Shown: in pieces, positions 1-5,217 of the stretch
Layout of the letters: each line of letters opens with the position of its first letter
Numbering within the stretch: the stretch's first letter is position 1
Assembly: GCA_007123575.1 (NCBI GenBank)
Contig: SKKV01000259.1
Location: forward strand, 1-7,280
Reading direction: 5' to 3'
DNA from: Wenzhouxiangella sp.
GTDB taxonomy: Bacteria; Pseudomonadota; Gammaproteobacteria; Xanthomonadales; Wenzhouxiangellaceae
Length of the DNA stretch: 7,280 nt
Position numbers and translations under genes: made by a program
Notes under the pieces: generated by a model
Databases searched by the model: none
What the model was told of the DNA's origin: nothing
Seen by the model: the letters and a program-made list of their open reading frames with translations, nothing else

Positions 1-1
1 A

Positions 2-160
2 GGCTACGTGGTCACGCCGGCGAGTGGCTCCAGCCCTCGTCAGTTCAGGCTTGCCGGGCAGGGCACGGGGAATCTCAACAACAACTGCCGCGTTCGTTAT
101 ACGCGGGCAGCTGCCCCGGGAGAGCGCCCGACTGTGGACAGGTTTTTTAGCAATTGTTAG
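2..160 (+). CDS. C-terminal end of a type IV pilin-like protein (partial, 5' end outside window)
   Basis: An open frame enters from the left edge and runs 52 codons to TAG at 158-160. It has no start in the window. The peptide begins GYVVTPASGSSPRQF, continues with a Gly/Asn-rich turn (GTGNLNNNC), then a beta-like stretch CRVRYT, and ends RPTVDRFFSNC. Two cysteines lie 23 residues apart (fragment residues 29 and 52), the second being the last residue. This matches the C-terminal disulphide loop and Ser/Gly/Thr-rich beta region of type IV pilins and pseudopilins. Third positions are GC-rich, as in the neighbouring genes. It points toward the minus-strand prepilin gene (convergent, 190 bp between stop codons). 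If real it would be a second pilin or minor pilin of the same system. The assignment rests on composition and cysteine placement only, because the diagnostic N-terminal helix is outside the window. Confidence 0.55.
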   Translation, partial: GYVVTPASGSSPRQFRLAGQGTGNLNNNCRVRYTRAAAPGERPTVDRFFSNC

Positions 161-294
161 CACCTTGGCATACTTTCTCGAAGATGCCGATGTGGGCGAC
201 GAAAACGAAGTGTTCGAGTTTGTTGTTGCGCAACTTTTCTGAGGACGGTGTATCCAAATCTCGACGTGCGGTCTGAGATTCAAGGTGTTTGAGT

Positions 295-321
295 AAAACA
301 AAACCCCGCCGAAGCGGGGTT
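295..321 (-). terminator. Rho-independent terminator of the prepilin gene
   Basis: Read on the minus strand, an 8-bp perfect stem AACCCCGC/GCGGGGTT closes a TTCG tetraloop and is followed directly by TTGTTTT. The hairpin starts 30 bp after the prepilin stop codon. The G/C-rich stem, stable UUCG loop and U-tract make this a textbook intrinsic terminator. On the plus strand the hairpin is not followed by a T run, so it should work mainly for the prepilin transcript. Confidence 0.92.
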
Positions 322-328
322 CTGCACG

Positions 329-350
329 TTAGCTTCCTAACCTAAGCTAA
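329..350 (-). repeat. Small inverted repeat just after the prepilin stop codon
   Basis: TTAGCTT (329-335) and AAGCTAA (344-350) form a perfect 7-bp A/T-rich stem with an 8-nt loop, beginning at the base after the prepilin TAA. It lies 7 bp from the main terminator stem. It could add a second hairpin to the 3' end of the pilin mRNA, or be chance. Confidence 0.35.
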
Positions 351-728
351 TTAATCGGTCGTCAAGCCAAGGGCTTGCAGGTCTGGGGTCGAGCAGGTCG
401 GACCCGGTGTATCCCCGTCCACGGTAATTGCGATAATGCCATCGGCAGTTCCATCAGCTGCGGTCCAGCCATCACCGATGACCGCGTCACGAGCATCCTC
501 GCGAGTGCCGGCTGTGCCGAAACCTCCAATGCTCGGGTCGGCAATATTAATTGCAGCCTGGCTAAGCAGTGCGCCTACGGCACCATCGCAAACGGCGTCG
601 CGGGCTTCCGTAGTCAGATCCAGATAGCGCGGTAGCGCGATGGCGGCCAGAATGCCGAGAATGACGATCACGATGATGAGTTCAATCAGGGTGAAACCGC
701 CTTGTGAGTTGCGAATATTCATGTTCAT
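351..728 (-). CDS. Type IV prepilin, MshA/MshB-like (probable fibre subunit)
   Basis: The 125-residue product is a class III signal-peptide prepilin. A short charged leader ends in Gly-Gly (residues 10-11), followed by mature FTLIEL with the conserved Glu at mature position 5 (residue 16). The hydrophobic helix runs to about residue 32 and continues LPRYLDLTTEAR, which resembles the MshA group. The prepilin peptidase (not in this window) would cleave after Gly11, leaving 114 residues, short for a major pilin. Only two cysteines are present (47 and 112), suggesting one disulphide spanning most of the globular domain. The start at 728 is favoured over an in-frame ATG at 722 because GGAG lies 7 bp upstream of the first. 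The gene has its own apparent sigma-54 promoter and a strong terminator, so it is probably transcribed alone at high level. MshA-like major pilin versus MshB-like minor pilin cannot be settled here. Confidence 0.93.
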   Translation of the reverse strand: MNMNIRNSQGGFTLIELIIVIVILGILAAIALPRYLDLTTEARDAVCDGAVGALLSQAAINIADPSIGGFGTAGTREDARDAVIGDGWTAADGTADGIIAITVDGDTPGPTCSTPDLQALGLTTD

Positions 729-761
729 GGTTTTGCTCCGTTTGCTAGTGTTGGCTCCCGT

Positions 762-776
762 CGGTCATCGTGACCG
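762..776 (-). promoter_or_regulatory. Hairpin in the predicted prepilin 5' UTR
   Basis: CGGTCA (762-767) and TGACCG (771-776) are perfect complements around a 3-nt loop. In the predicted 86-nt leader of the prepilin mRNA this would fold as a compact 6-bp stem, ending 33 nt before the start codon and clear of the ribosome binding site. It may stabilise the leader or affect translation. No function is shown. Confidence 0.4.
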
Positions 777-824
777 GGGCGGGGATCGATTGGCCGGGGT
801 GATTCCGGTCTACGGGTTCAGTTA

Positions 825-840
825 TGCATTTTTCGTGCCA
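825..840 (-). promoter_or_regulatory. Sigma-54 (RpoN) promoter for the prepilin gene
   Basis: The minus strand reads TGGCACG-AAAA-ATGCA, against the RpoN consensus TGGCACG-N4-TTGCA. Only the first base of the -12 box differs. The invariant GG (839-838) and GC (827-826) are separated by exactly 10 bases. The predicted transcription start is near 814, giving a leader of about 86 nt before the ATG at 728. Sigma-54 control of pilin genes, with an enhancer-binding protein such as PilR, is well known for pilA in Pseudomonas and relatives. Its use here is inferred from the motif and its position. No comparably good sigma-70 promoter was seen in this gap. Confidence 0.78.
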
Positions 841-963
841 TTTGCATTTGCCGGTCTGCTTGCATAGGCCAGGCGCTGTTCAGGCTAGTTGTGTCTTTTG
901 CACCGCTATCGACGCTGACTGATTTCGTCACCTGAATGCTAATTTGCGGCAGGCTTCACGGTT

Positions 964-977
964 TTGACCAAGGTCAA
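964..977. promoter_or_regulatory. Palindrome TTGACC-AA-GGTCAA, candidate activator (enhancer) site
   Basis: Two perfect 6-bp arms flank a 2-bp spacer. The centre is about 130 bp upstream of the sigma-54 -24 element and about 155 bp upstream of the predicted transcription start, within the usual range of enhancer-binding-protein sites. A dimeric regulator is the obvious candidate ligand, but neither the sequence nor a neighbouring gene says which. Confidence 0.5.
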
Positions 978-1008
978 TTTCACCGTCGTGCCGCCTTCGC
1001 TATAGCCT

Positions 1009-1031
1009 TGCCTCGCCTGTCTGGCGGGGCA
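1009..1031 (-). terminator. G/C-rich hairpin just downstream of the diguanylate cyclase gene, possible weak terminator
   Basis: TGCCTCGCC (1009-1017) and GGCGGGGCA (1023-1031) pair over 9 positions with one G-T wobble around a 5-nt loop, starting 3 bp after the cyclase stop codon. No T-tract follows on the minus strand, so it is not a canonical intrinsic terminator. It may act as an mRNA 3'-end stabiliser or a Rho-assisted stop at the end of the long operon. Confidence 0.4.
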
Positions 1032-1034
1032 GGT

Positions 1035-2216
1035 TTACTTTGGAGAGGCTGCCATCACTCGGTCACGGCCGTTCGATTTGGCCTGGTAAAGGGCCTGGTC
1101 GGTGCGGGATAGCAAGCTGGCCAGCGATTCGCCGGGGAGGTGTTCGGCCACCCCGGCCGAGGCCGTGCAGGCGATCGGACCGGCGGCGGTTGAGAAGGGT
1201 GCCTGGCAGATATGTTCGAGCAGACGCCGGGCAGCGTGCAGGGCACCGTCGAGATCGGTTTTCGGCAGGACGGCGAGAAACTCCTCACCGCCAAAGCGGC
1301 CGATGTCGGCTACCGATTCATCAACCTGGCTGGCCCGGTCTCCGCCGCGCATGCTTAGTCTGACGCGGTCGGCAAACTGTTCCAGCACTTCGTCACCGAC
1401 GCCGTGCCCGTGCAGGTCATTGATCCTCTTGAAATAGTCAAGATCAAGCATTATCAGGCTGAAAGCGACGCCATTTCTATCGGCACTGTCGAGCATCTGC
1501 TGGAGTTGCTCCATCAGCCGGCGCCGGTTGGGCATGCGGGTCAGTTGGTCGTGCTCGGACAGGTACTTCATGCGCTGACTGATCCGCCGAAGGTCACGAT
1601 TGCGTTGGCTAAGGTTGTCGCGCAGCGAGCTGACGTGGCTGCCGATAAAGGCCATCCACAGCATCACTGCGGTAAAGAGAACCCACTCCATCACGATCAG
1701 CTGCCCGTCGCGATAGGACTGATCCGAGGCCAGATCCCAGATTACGATCACGCCCAACCCGCCCGAGGCGAGGATGGCCAAGGCCAGGTATTGGCGTGCC
1801 TTGAGCCCGAACAGGCCATACAACATGACCATGACGTAAAGCAGCAGCAGGGCCGGACGCGCCTCGTCGGCCTGACTGATGACCCAGAGCCCCATCACAG
1901 CGCCGAACAGCAGGTGCGGCATGGTCAGGCTGGGGTCGGCCAGGCGCAGGTTCCAGTTGCGGCGAATGATCAGGTAAAAACTCAACAGGGCAAGGCCAAT
2001 CAGAATCAGTAAAGCGACGACCTCACCGGCGCTGAAATTCAGCAGGCCCAGCCACCAGGTAAATACCGTAGCGGTCGCGGCAATGCCCCAGCCCATTGCG
2101 GCCATGCCCAGACGGCGCCGTCGAATCTTCTGCTTGGCGCGAACGCGCACGGTGTCGTCTTCCGATTCGGGCGTTTCGGCTGAGATCGATGACGAAACCA
2201 TCTCTTGGTCGCTCAT
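1035..2216 (-). CDS. Membrane-bound diguanylate cyclase (six TM helices + GGDEF domain)
   Basis: The 393-residue protein would make c-di-GMP from two GTP at the inner membrane. After a charged cytoplasmic start come about six hydrophobic segments (roughly 38-58, 63-84, 100-116, 120-137, 142-160, 173-192) that match no sensor module I can name. A polar, coiled-coil-like linker (195-220) leads to a GGDEF domain (about 220-388). Catalytic features are intact: metal-binding D258 in LDLDYFK, substrate-contact N266/D267, the GHGVGD stretch, and the GGEEF active-site loop at 309-313. An RGGD motif (290-293) resembles the inhibitory I-site but lies ten residues further from GGEEF than usual. There is no EAL or HD-GYP domain. 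The start at 2216 is preferred because AGGAGG lies 7 bp upstream; the ATG at 2222 is too close to it. The gene follows mshG by 14 bp, where Vibrio has mshF. The GGDEF call is secure; the activating signal is unknown. Confidence 0.95.
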   Translation of the reverse strand: MSDQEMVSSSISAETPESEDDTVRVRAKQKIRRRRLGMAAMGWGIAATATVFTWWLGLLNFSAGEVVALLILIGLALLSFYLIIRRNWNLRLADPSLTMPHLLFGAVMGLWVISQADEARPALLLLYVMVMLYGLFGLKARQYLALAILASGGLGVIVIWDLASDQSYRDGQLIVMEWVLFTAVMLWMAFIGSHVSSLRDNLSQRNRDLRRISQRMKYLSEHDQLTRMPNRRRLMEQLQQMLDSADRNGVAFSLIMLDLDYFKRINDLHGHGVGDEVLEQFADRVRLSMRGGDRASQVDESVADIGRFGGEEFLAVLPKTDLDGALHAARRLLEHICQAPFSTAAGPIACTASAGVAEHLPGESLASLLSRTDQALYQAKSNGRDRVMAASPK

Positions 2217-2222
2217 GACCAT

Positions 2223-2229
2223 ACCTCCT
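2223..2229 (-). promoter_or_regulatory. Perfect Shine-Dalgarno fixing the diguanylate cyclase start
   Basis: The minus strand reads AGGAGGT, an exact anti-16S match. The ATG at 2222 abuts it, while the ATG at 2216-2214 stands 7 bp from AGGAGG, the optimal distance. It is the strongest ribosome binding site in the window, suggesting the cyclase is translated well, independently of mshG. Confidence 0.85.
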
Positions 2230-2230
2230 G

Positions 2231-3454
2231 TCAGCCCAGTGCGGCGCTGCCCATATCCCACATGGGTAAGAATACGCCCAGGGCGAGAATCAGGACCAGC
2301 CCGGCCAGGAAAACGAGCAGGATAGGCTCGATATAACTGCTCATGTTACGCAGGTCGTAATCGACTTCGCGCTCGTAGAATTCGGCCGTTTCCTGGAGCA
2401 TGTTTTCGACTTCGCCGGTTTCCTCACCGACGCTGATCATCTGCAGCACCAGCGGCGTGAACAGGCCGGTAGCCTGGGCGGTCCGCGACACGCTTTCGCC
2501 CCGTTCAATGCCGGTGCGCATGTCGGCCACGGCCTGGCCAACGTACTCGTTTTCTACCGCCCGTGACACCAGCGTCAGGCCCTGGATCAGCGGCACGCCG
2601 GCGCGGTAGGTCATGGCAAAGGAACGGGCGAAGCGGGCCAGCGTGCCTTGAAACAGGATATTGCCGATCACCGGCAGGCGCAGCTTGGTCCTGTCCCACA
2701 GGTAGCGGCCGTTGTCGGTTCGAATCCAGGCTCGAAATGCGAAGATGGCGCCACCCAGGGCCAGCAGGATCAGCCACCACCAATTCACCGCGAAGTCGGA
2801 GGTAGCAATGATGAGCCGGGTCGGCAGCGGCAGTTCGGCGTCTTGACGGGCAAAAAAATTGGCAAAGACCGGCACCACGTACACCATCAGAATGGCCACG
2901 GCAATGAACATCGCGACAATGACCATGATCGGGTAACGCAGCGCGGCCTTCATCCGGGCTCGAAAGTCGCGCTCGAGTTCCAGGTAGGCGGCCATTTGCA
3001 TGAAAGCCTGCTCGAGCGCACCGGAGGTTTCGCCGACGCGCACGATGCTGACATACATGGGCGGGAAGATATGCGGCCGCAAGGCCAGGCCGGCGGCCAG
3101 TCCGCGCCCGGACTCCAGCGCGTCGACAACCTGTTCGATGCCCTCGGCCAGTTGGCGATTGCGGGTAGACCCACCAACGTTCTTCAGGCCCTGGATCAAG
3201 GGCACGCCGGCCTTGGTCAGGGTGTACATCTGGCGACTGAACAGGATCAGGTCATTCAGCGTCGGCTTATCGAGACCAAGGCGAGCGCTGAGCCCCATCG
3301 CTGCGCCTTCCTTTTCCGGTGCCTGGTCAATGCTGATCGGGGTAATGTCGAGCTTGAGCAGTTGTTCGGCAACCCGGTCGACATGGTCGGCATCGACCCG
3401 GCCGTTGACCAGCTGACCACGGGAGTTTCTGCCTTGCCAGAGGAAGCTGCTCAT
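2231..3454 (-). CDS. mshG: MSHA biogenesis inner-membrane platform protein MshG (GspF/PilC family)
   Basis: The 407-residue polytopic protein is the inner-membrane platform that couples the assembly ATPase to pilin polymerisation. Residues 1-45 form the small N-terminal domain typical of PilC/GspF (FLWQGRNSRGQLVNGRV). Two homologous T2SSF domains follow, about 71-194 and 273-396, each with the AGVPLIQGL motif (82-90 and 285-293, identical) and a VGE-(E)TG motif (140-144, 342-347). Three membrane helices are visible near 176-195, 226-242 and 377-396. Length and topology are normal for the family. Its start overlaps the mshE stop by 4 bp (ATGA), suggesting coupled translation. The GspF/PilC family is certain; the MshG name follows from the mshM-mshN-mshE-mshG order. 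Confidence 0.93.
   Translation of the reverse strand: MSSFLWQGRNSRGQLVNGRVDADHVDRVAEQLLKLDITPISIDQAPEKEGAAMGLSARLGLDKPTLNDLILFSRQMYTLTKAGVPLIQGLKNVGGSTRNRQLAEGIEQVVDALESGRGLAAGLALRPHIFPPMYVSIVRVGETSGALEQAFMQMAAYLELERDFRARMKAALRYPIMVIVAMFIAVAILMVYVVPVFANFFARQDAELPLPTRLIIATSDFAVNWWWLILLALGGAIFAFRAWIRTDNGRYLWDRTKLRLPVIGNILFQGTLARFARSFAMTYRAGVPLIQGLTLVSRAVENEYVGQAVADMRTGIERGESVSRTAQATGLFTPLVLQMISVGEETGEVENMLQETAEFYEREVDYDLRNMSSYIEPILLVFLAGLVLILALGVFLPMWDMGSAALG
2576..2602. repeat. Intragenic 27-bp repeat, copy in second T2SSF domain of mshG
   Basis: This copy matches the copy at 3186-3212 at 25 of 27 positions. It encodes the second AGVPLIQGL segment, so the similarity reflects the ancient domain duplication of the GspF/PilC family, with unusually high nucleotide identity in this short patch. 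Confidence 0.7.
3186..3212. repeat. Intragenic 27-bp repeat, copy in first T2SSF domain of mshG
   Basis: Direct partner of 2576-2602, 610 bp apart in the same orientation with two mismatches. It encodes AGVPLIQGL of the first T2SSF domain. Confidence 0.7.
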
Positions 3455-5217
3455 GATGCTTCCGTGGTCGTCACGGTTTGCTCGTCAAGGTTGGCATCAC
3501 GCAGTTCGTCAAGTCCGCCAGCCAGGCGGATGACCTCGTCGAGCGAGGTGATGCCCTGGCCGGCATAGTCCAGGGCGCACTGCACCAATGACCGGAATTC
3601 CTTGCGCTGACGCACCTCGGCAATAAAGGCCTCGGTGTCCAGGCGCCGAAGTGCGTCGGTGAGCGCTTCGTCCATTTCCAGTAGTTCGTAGACGCCAATG
3701 CGCCCGCGATAGCCGGTGTTCGAGCAGTAAGCGCAGCCGGGCCCGGCGCGAAAGCGCATGCCTTCGAGGGCGTCATCACCGAGTTGGCCGCGCAGCCAGG
3801 TCCGTTGTGAGGGGGTGGGCTTGGCCGGCTCGCCGCAGCTATCGCATACCCGCCGGACCAGGCGCTGGGCGATGACGCCGTCTAGCGCGGCGGCGACCAT
3901 GTAGCCTTTCGCACCCATGTCCAGCAGGCGCATGACGGTAGCAGTGGCCGAATTGGTGTGCAGGGTTGAAAGCACCAGGTGCCCGGTCATTGCCGCGCGC
4001 AGGCCGATTTCGGCCGTTTCCTGGTCGCGCATTTCCCCCACCATGATCACGTCCGGATCCTGGCGCAGGGCAGTACGCAGCACCTTTGAGAACGTCAGGC
4101 CGATCTTGGCATGGACCTGGACCTGGTTGATGCGTGGCAACCGGTACTCGACCGGATCCTCGACGGTAATGATTTTGGTGTTGGCCTGGTTGATCTGGTT
4201 GAGCGCGGCGTACAGGGTGGTCGTCTTGCCCGAGCCGGTCGGGCCGGTGACCAGCACCATGCCGGATTTCTTGCCGATCATGCGGCGAACGCTGCCGAGC
4301 ATCTTCTCTGGTATGCCCAGTACATCCAGGTCCAGCAGGCCCGCCGACTGGTCGAGCAGGCGCATGACCATGGATTCGCCGTACTGGATGGGCATGGTGG
4401 ACAGCCGTACATCGATATTGCGGTCCTTGACCTTGACGCTGAAGCGGCCGTCCTGGGGCAGGCGTTTTTCGCTGATGTTGAGCTGGGCCATGAGCTTGAG
4501 CCGGGTGACCAGGGCCGAGGCCACGCGACGACCTTCAATAACCTGTTCCTGGAGCTCGCCGTCGACGCGCTGGCGAATGCGCAACACTTTTTCGTCCGGC
4601 TCGATATGGATATCCGAAGCACCGATCTGAACCGCGTCTTCGAACATCGATTGCAGCAATTTGATGACCGGCGCATCGGTCAGGCCCTCGCCCTCGCCGA
4701 GCTCGGCGATGTCGTAATCGCTGGCCGACAGCTCTTCCCCAAGCTCTTCGGCCAGGGTGCTGATTTCGTCGGTGCGGCGGTAGACCAGGTCGATGGTGGC
4801 CAGGAGTTCGGATTCGCGCACCAGCACCACGTTGAGTGGTTTTTTCAGCATCTGGCTGAGCGCGTCGTAGGCGAAGATATCGGTCGGATCGGCCATGCCG
4901 ACGGTTATCTCGTTACCACGCTGGCTCAAGGCCAAGGCACGGTAGCGTCGGGCGTGCGTTTCTGGCAGCATTCGTACGACCTCGGGTTGGAACTGGTAGT
5001 GCTTGAGGTCAATGACGGGCGTATCGAGCTGGCGGCCCAGAAACCGCATCAGCTCGTCTTCGCTCAGGAACCCAAGCTGGACCAGGACTCGACCCAGCTT
5101 GTAACCTGAGCGGCGCTGTTCGGCCAGGGCTTGTTCAAGTTGCTGCTCTGAAATGACCCGATGCTGGACCAGGAGGTCGCCGAGTCGGATCTTCTTGCGC
5201 GCGGATGACTTGCTCAT
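3451..5217 (-). CDS. mshE: MSHA pilus extension ATPase MshE (GspE/PilB family, MshEN c-di-GMP-binding domain)
   Basis: The 588-residue cytoplasmic hexameric ATPase would power pilus assembly through MshG. The N-terminal MshEN domain carries two tandem 24-residue c-di-GMP-binding motifs, R11-Q34 (RLGDLL...AEQ) and K40-Q63 (KLGRVL...GRQ). The ATPase core has Walker A GPTGSGKT (325-332), an Asp box (VEDPVEYR, 352-359), Walker B ending VGEMRD with the catalytic Glu (E395), and a His box (TGHLVLSTLHTN, 411-422). Four cysteines in two CxxC pairs (458/461, 495/498) make the zinc-binding site of extension ATPases, which separates it from PilT-type retraction motors. A GTG three bases upstream (5220) is an alternative start; ATG at 5217 is preferred, overlapping the mshN stop by 1 bp. 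GAGGA lies 9 bp upstream of the ATG. Vibrio cholerae MshE is a known c-di-GMP receptor; binding here is inferred from the motifs. Confidence 0.96.
   Translation of the reverse strand: MSKSSARKKIRLGDLLVQHRVISEQQLEQALAEQRRSGYKLGRVLVQLGFLSEDELMRFLGRQLDTPVIDLKHYQFQPEVVRMLPETHARRYRALALSQRGNEITVGMADPTDIFAYDALSQMLKKPLNVVLVRESELLATIDLVYRRTDEISTLAEELGEELSASDYDIAELGEGEGLTDAPVIKLLQSMFEDAVQIGASDIHIEPDEKVLRIRQRVDGELQEQVIEGRRVASALVTRLKLMAQLNISEKRLPQDGRFSVKVKDRNIDVRLSTMPIQYGESMVMRLLDQSAGLLDLDVLGIPEKMLGSVRRMIGKKSGMVLVTGPTGSGKTTTLYAALNQINQANTKIITVEDPVEYRLPRINQVQVHAKIGLTFSKVLRTALRQDPDVIMVGEMRDQETAEIGLRAAMTGHLVLSTLHTNSATATVMRLLDMGAKGYMVAAALDGVIAQRLVRRVCDSCGEPAKPTPSQRTWLRGQLGDDALEGMRFRAGPGCAYCSNTGYRGRIGVYELLEMDEALTDALRRLDTEAFIAEVRQRKEFRSLVQCALDYAGQGITSLDEVIRLAGGLDELRDANLDEQTVTTTEAS

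Larger units (their letters stand above)
841..1034. other. Non-coding stretch upstream of the prepilin promoter
   Basis: No credible gene lies between the sigma-54 promoter and the end of the diguanylate cyclase gene. Short open frames here lack ribosome binding sites and recognisable features. The stretch holds a 14-bp palindrome (964-977) and a G/C-rich hairpin (1009-1031), both listed separately. Its length suits an upstream activating region with DNA bending between activator and promoter. No clear IHF site was identified by eye. Confidence 0.5.

Noticed and set aside
225..234. Palindrome GTTGCGCAAC downstream of the plus-strand gene, considered as its terminator
   Set aside because: The arms leave no room for a loop, so only about 3 bp could pair in a hairpin. 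The following T-rich stretch is short, and chance is likely.
24..242. Plus-strand 72-codon open frame
   Set aside because: It overlaps the pilin-like C-terminal frame in another frame, has no ribosome binding site and no recognisable features.
729..814. c-di-GMP riboswitch in the prepilin leader
   Set aside because: Attractive in context, but the leader is short and lacks the conserved GEMM core and tetraloop/receptor elements; only one simple hairpin is visible.
1404..2012. Plus-strand open frame opposite the cyclase
   Set aside because: Antisense shadow: Gln/His-rich composition, no ribosome binding site, opposite an intact GGDEF protein.
2217..2261. Longer version of the diguanylate cyclase starting at 2261 or 2222
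   Set aside because: The 2261 start overlaps mshG by 31 bp and has no suitable ribosome binding site; the ATG at 2222 abuts the Shine-Dalgarno. ATG at 2216 has ideal spacing.
2648..3568. Plus-strand open frame of 306 codons opposite mshG and the mshE end
   Set aside because: Antisense shadow of a convincing GspF-family gene; low-complexity composition and no domain.
4111..5109. Long plus-strand open frame of 332 codons opposite mshE
   Set aside because: It lies wholly antisense to mshE, whose ATPase motifs are intact. It is rich in Gln/His/Asp as expected of the complement of a GC-rich gene.
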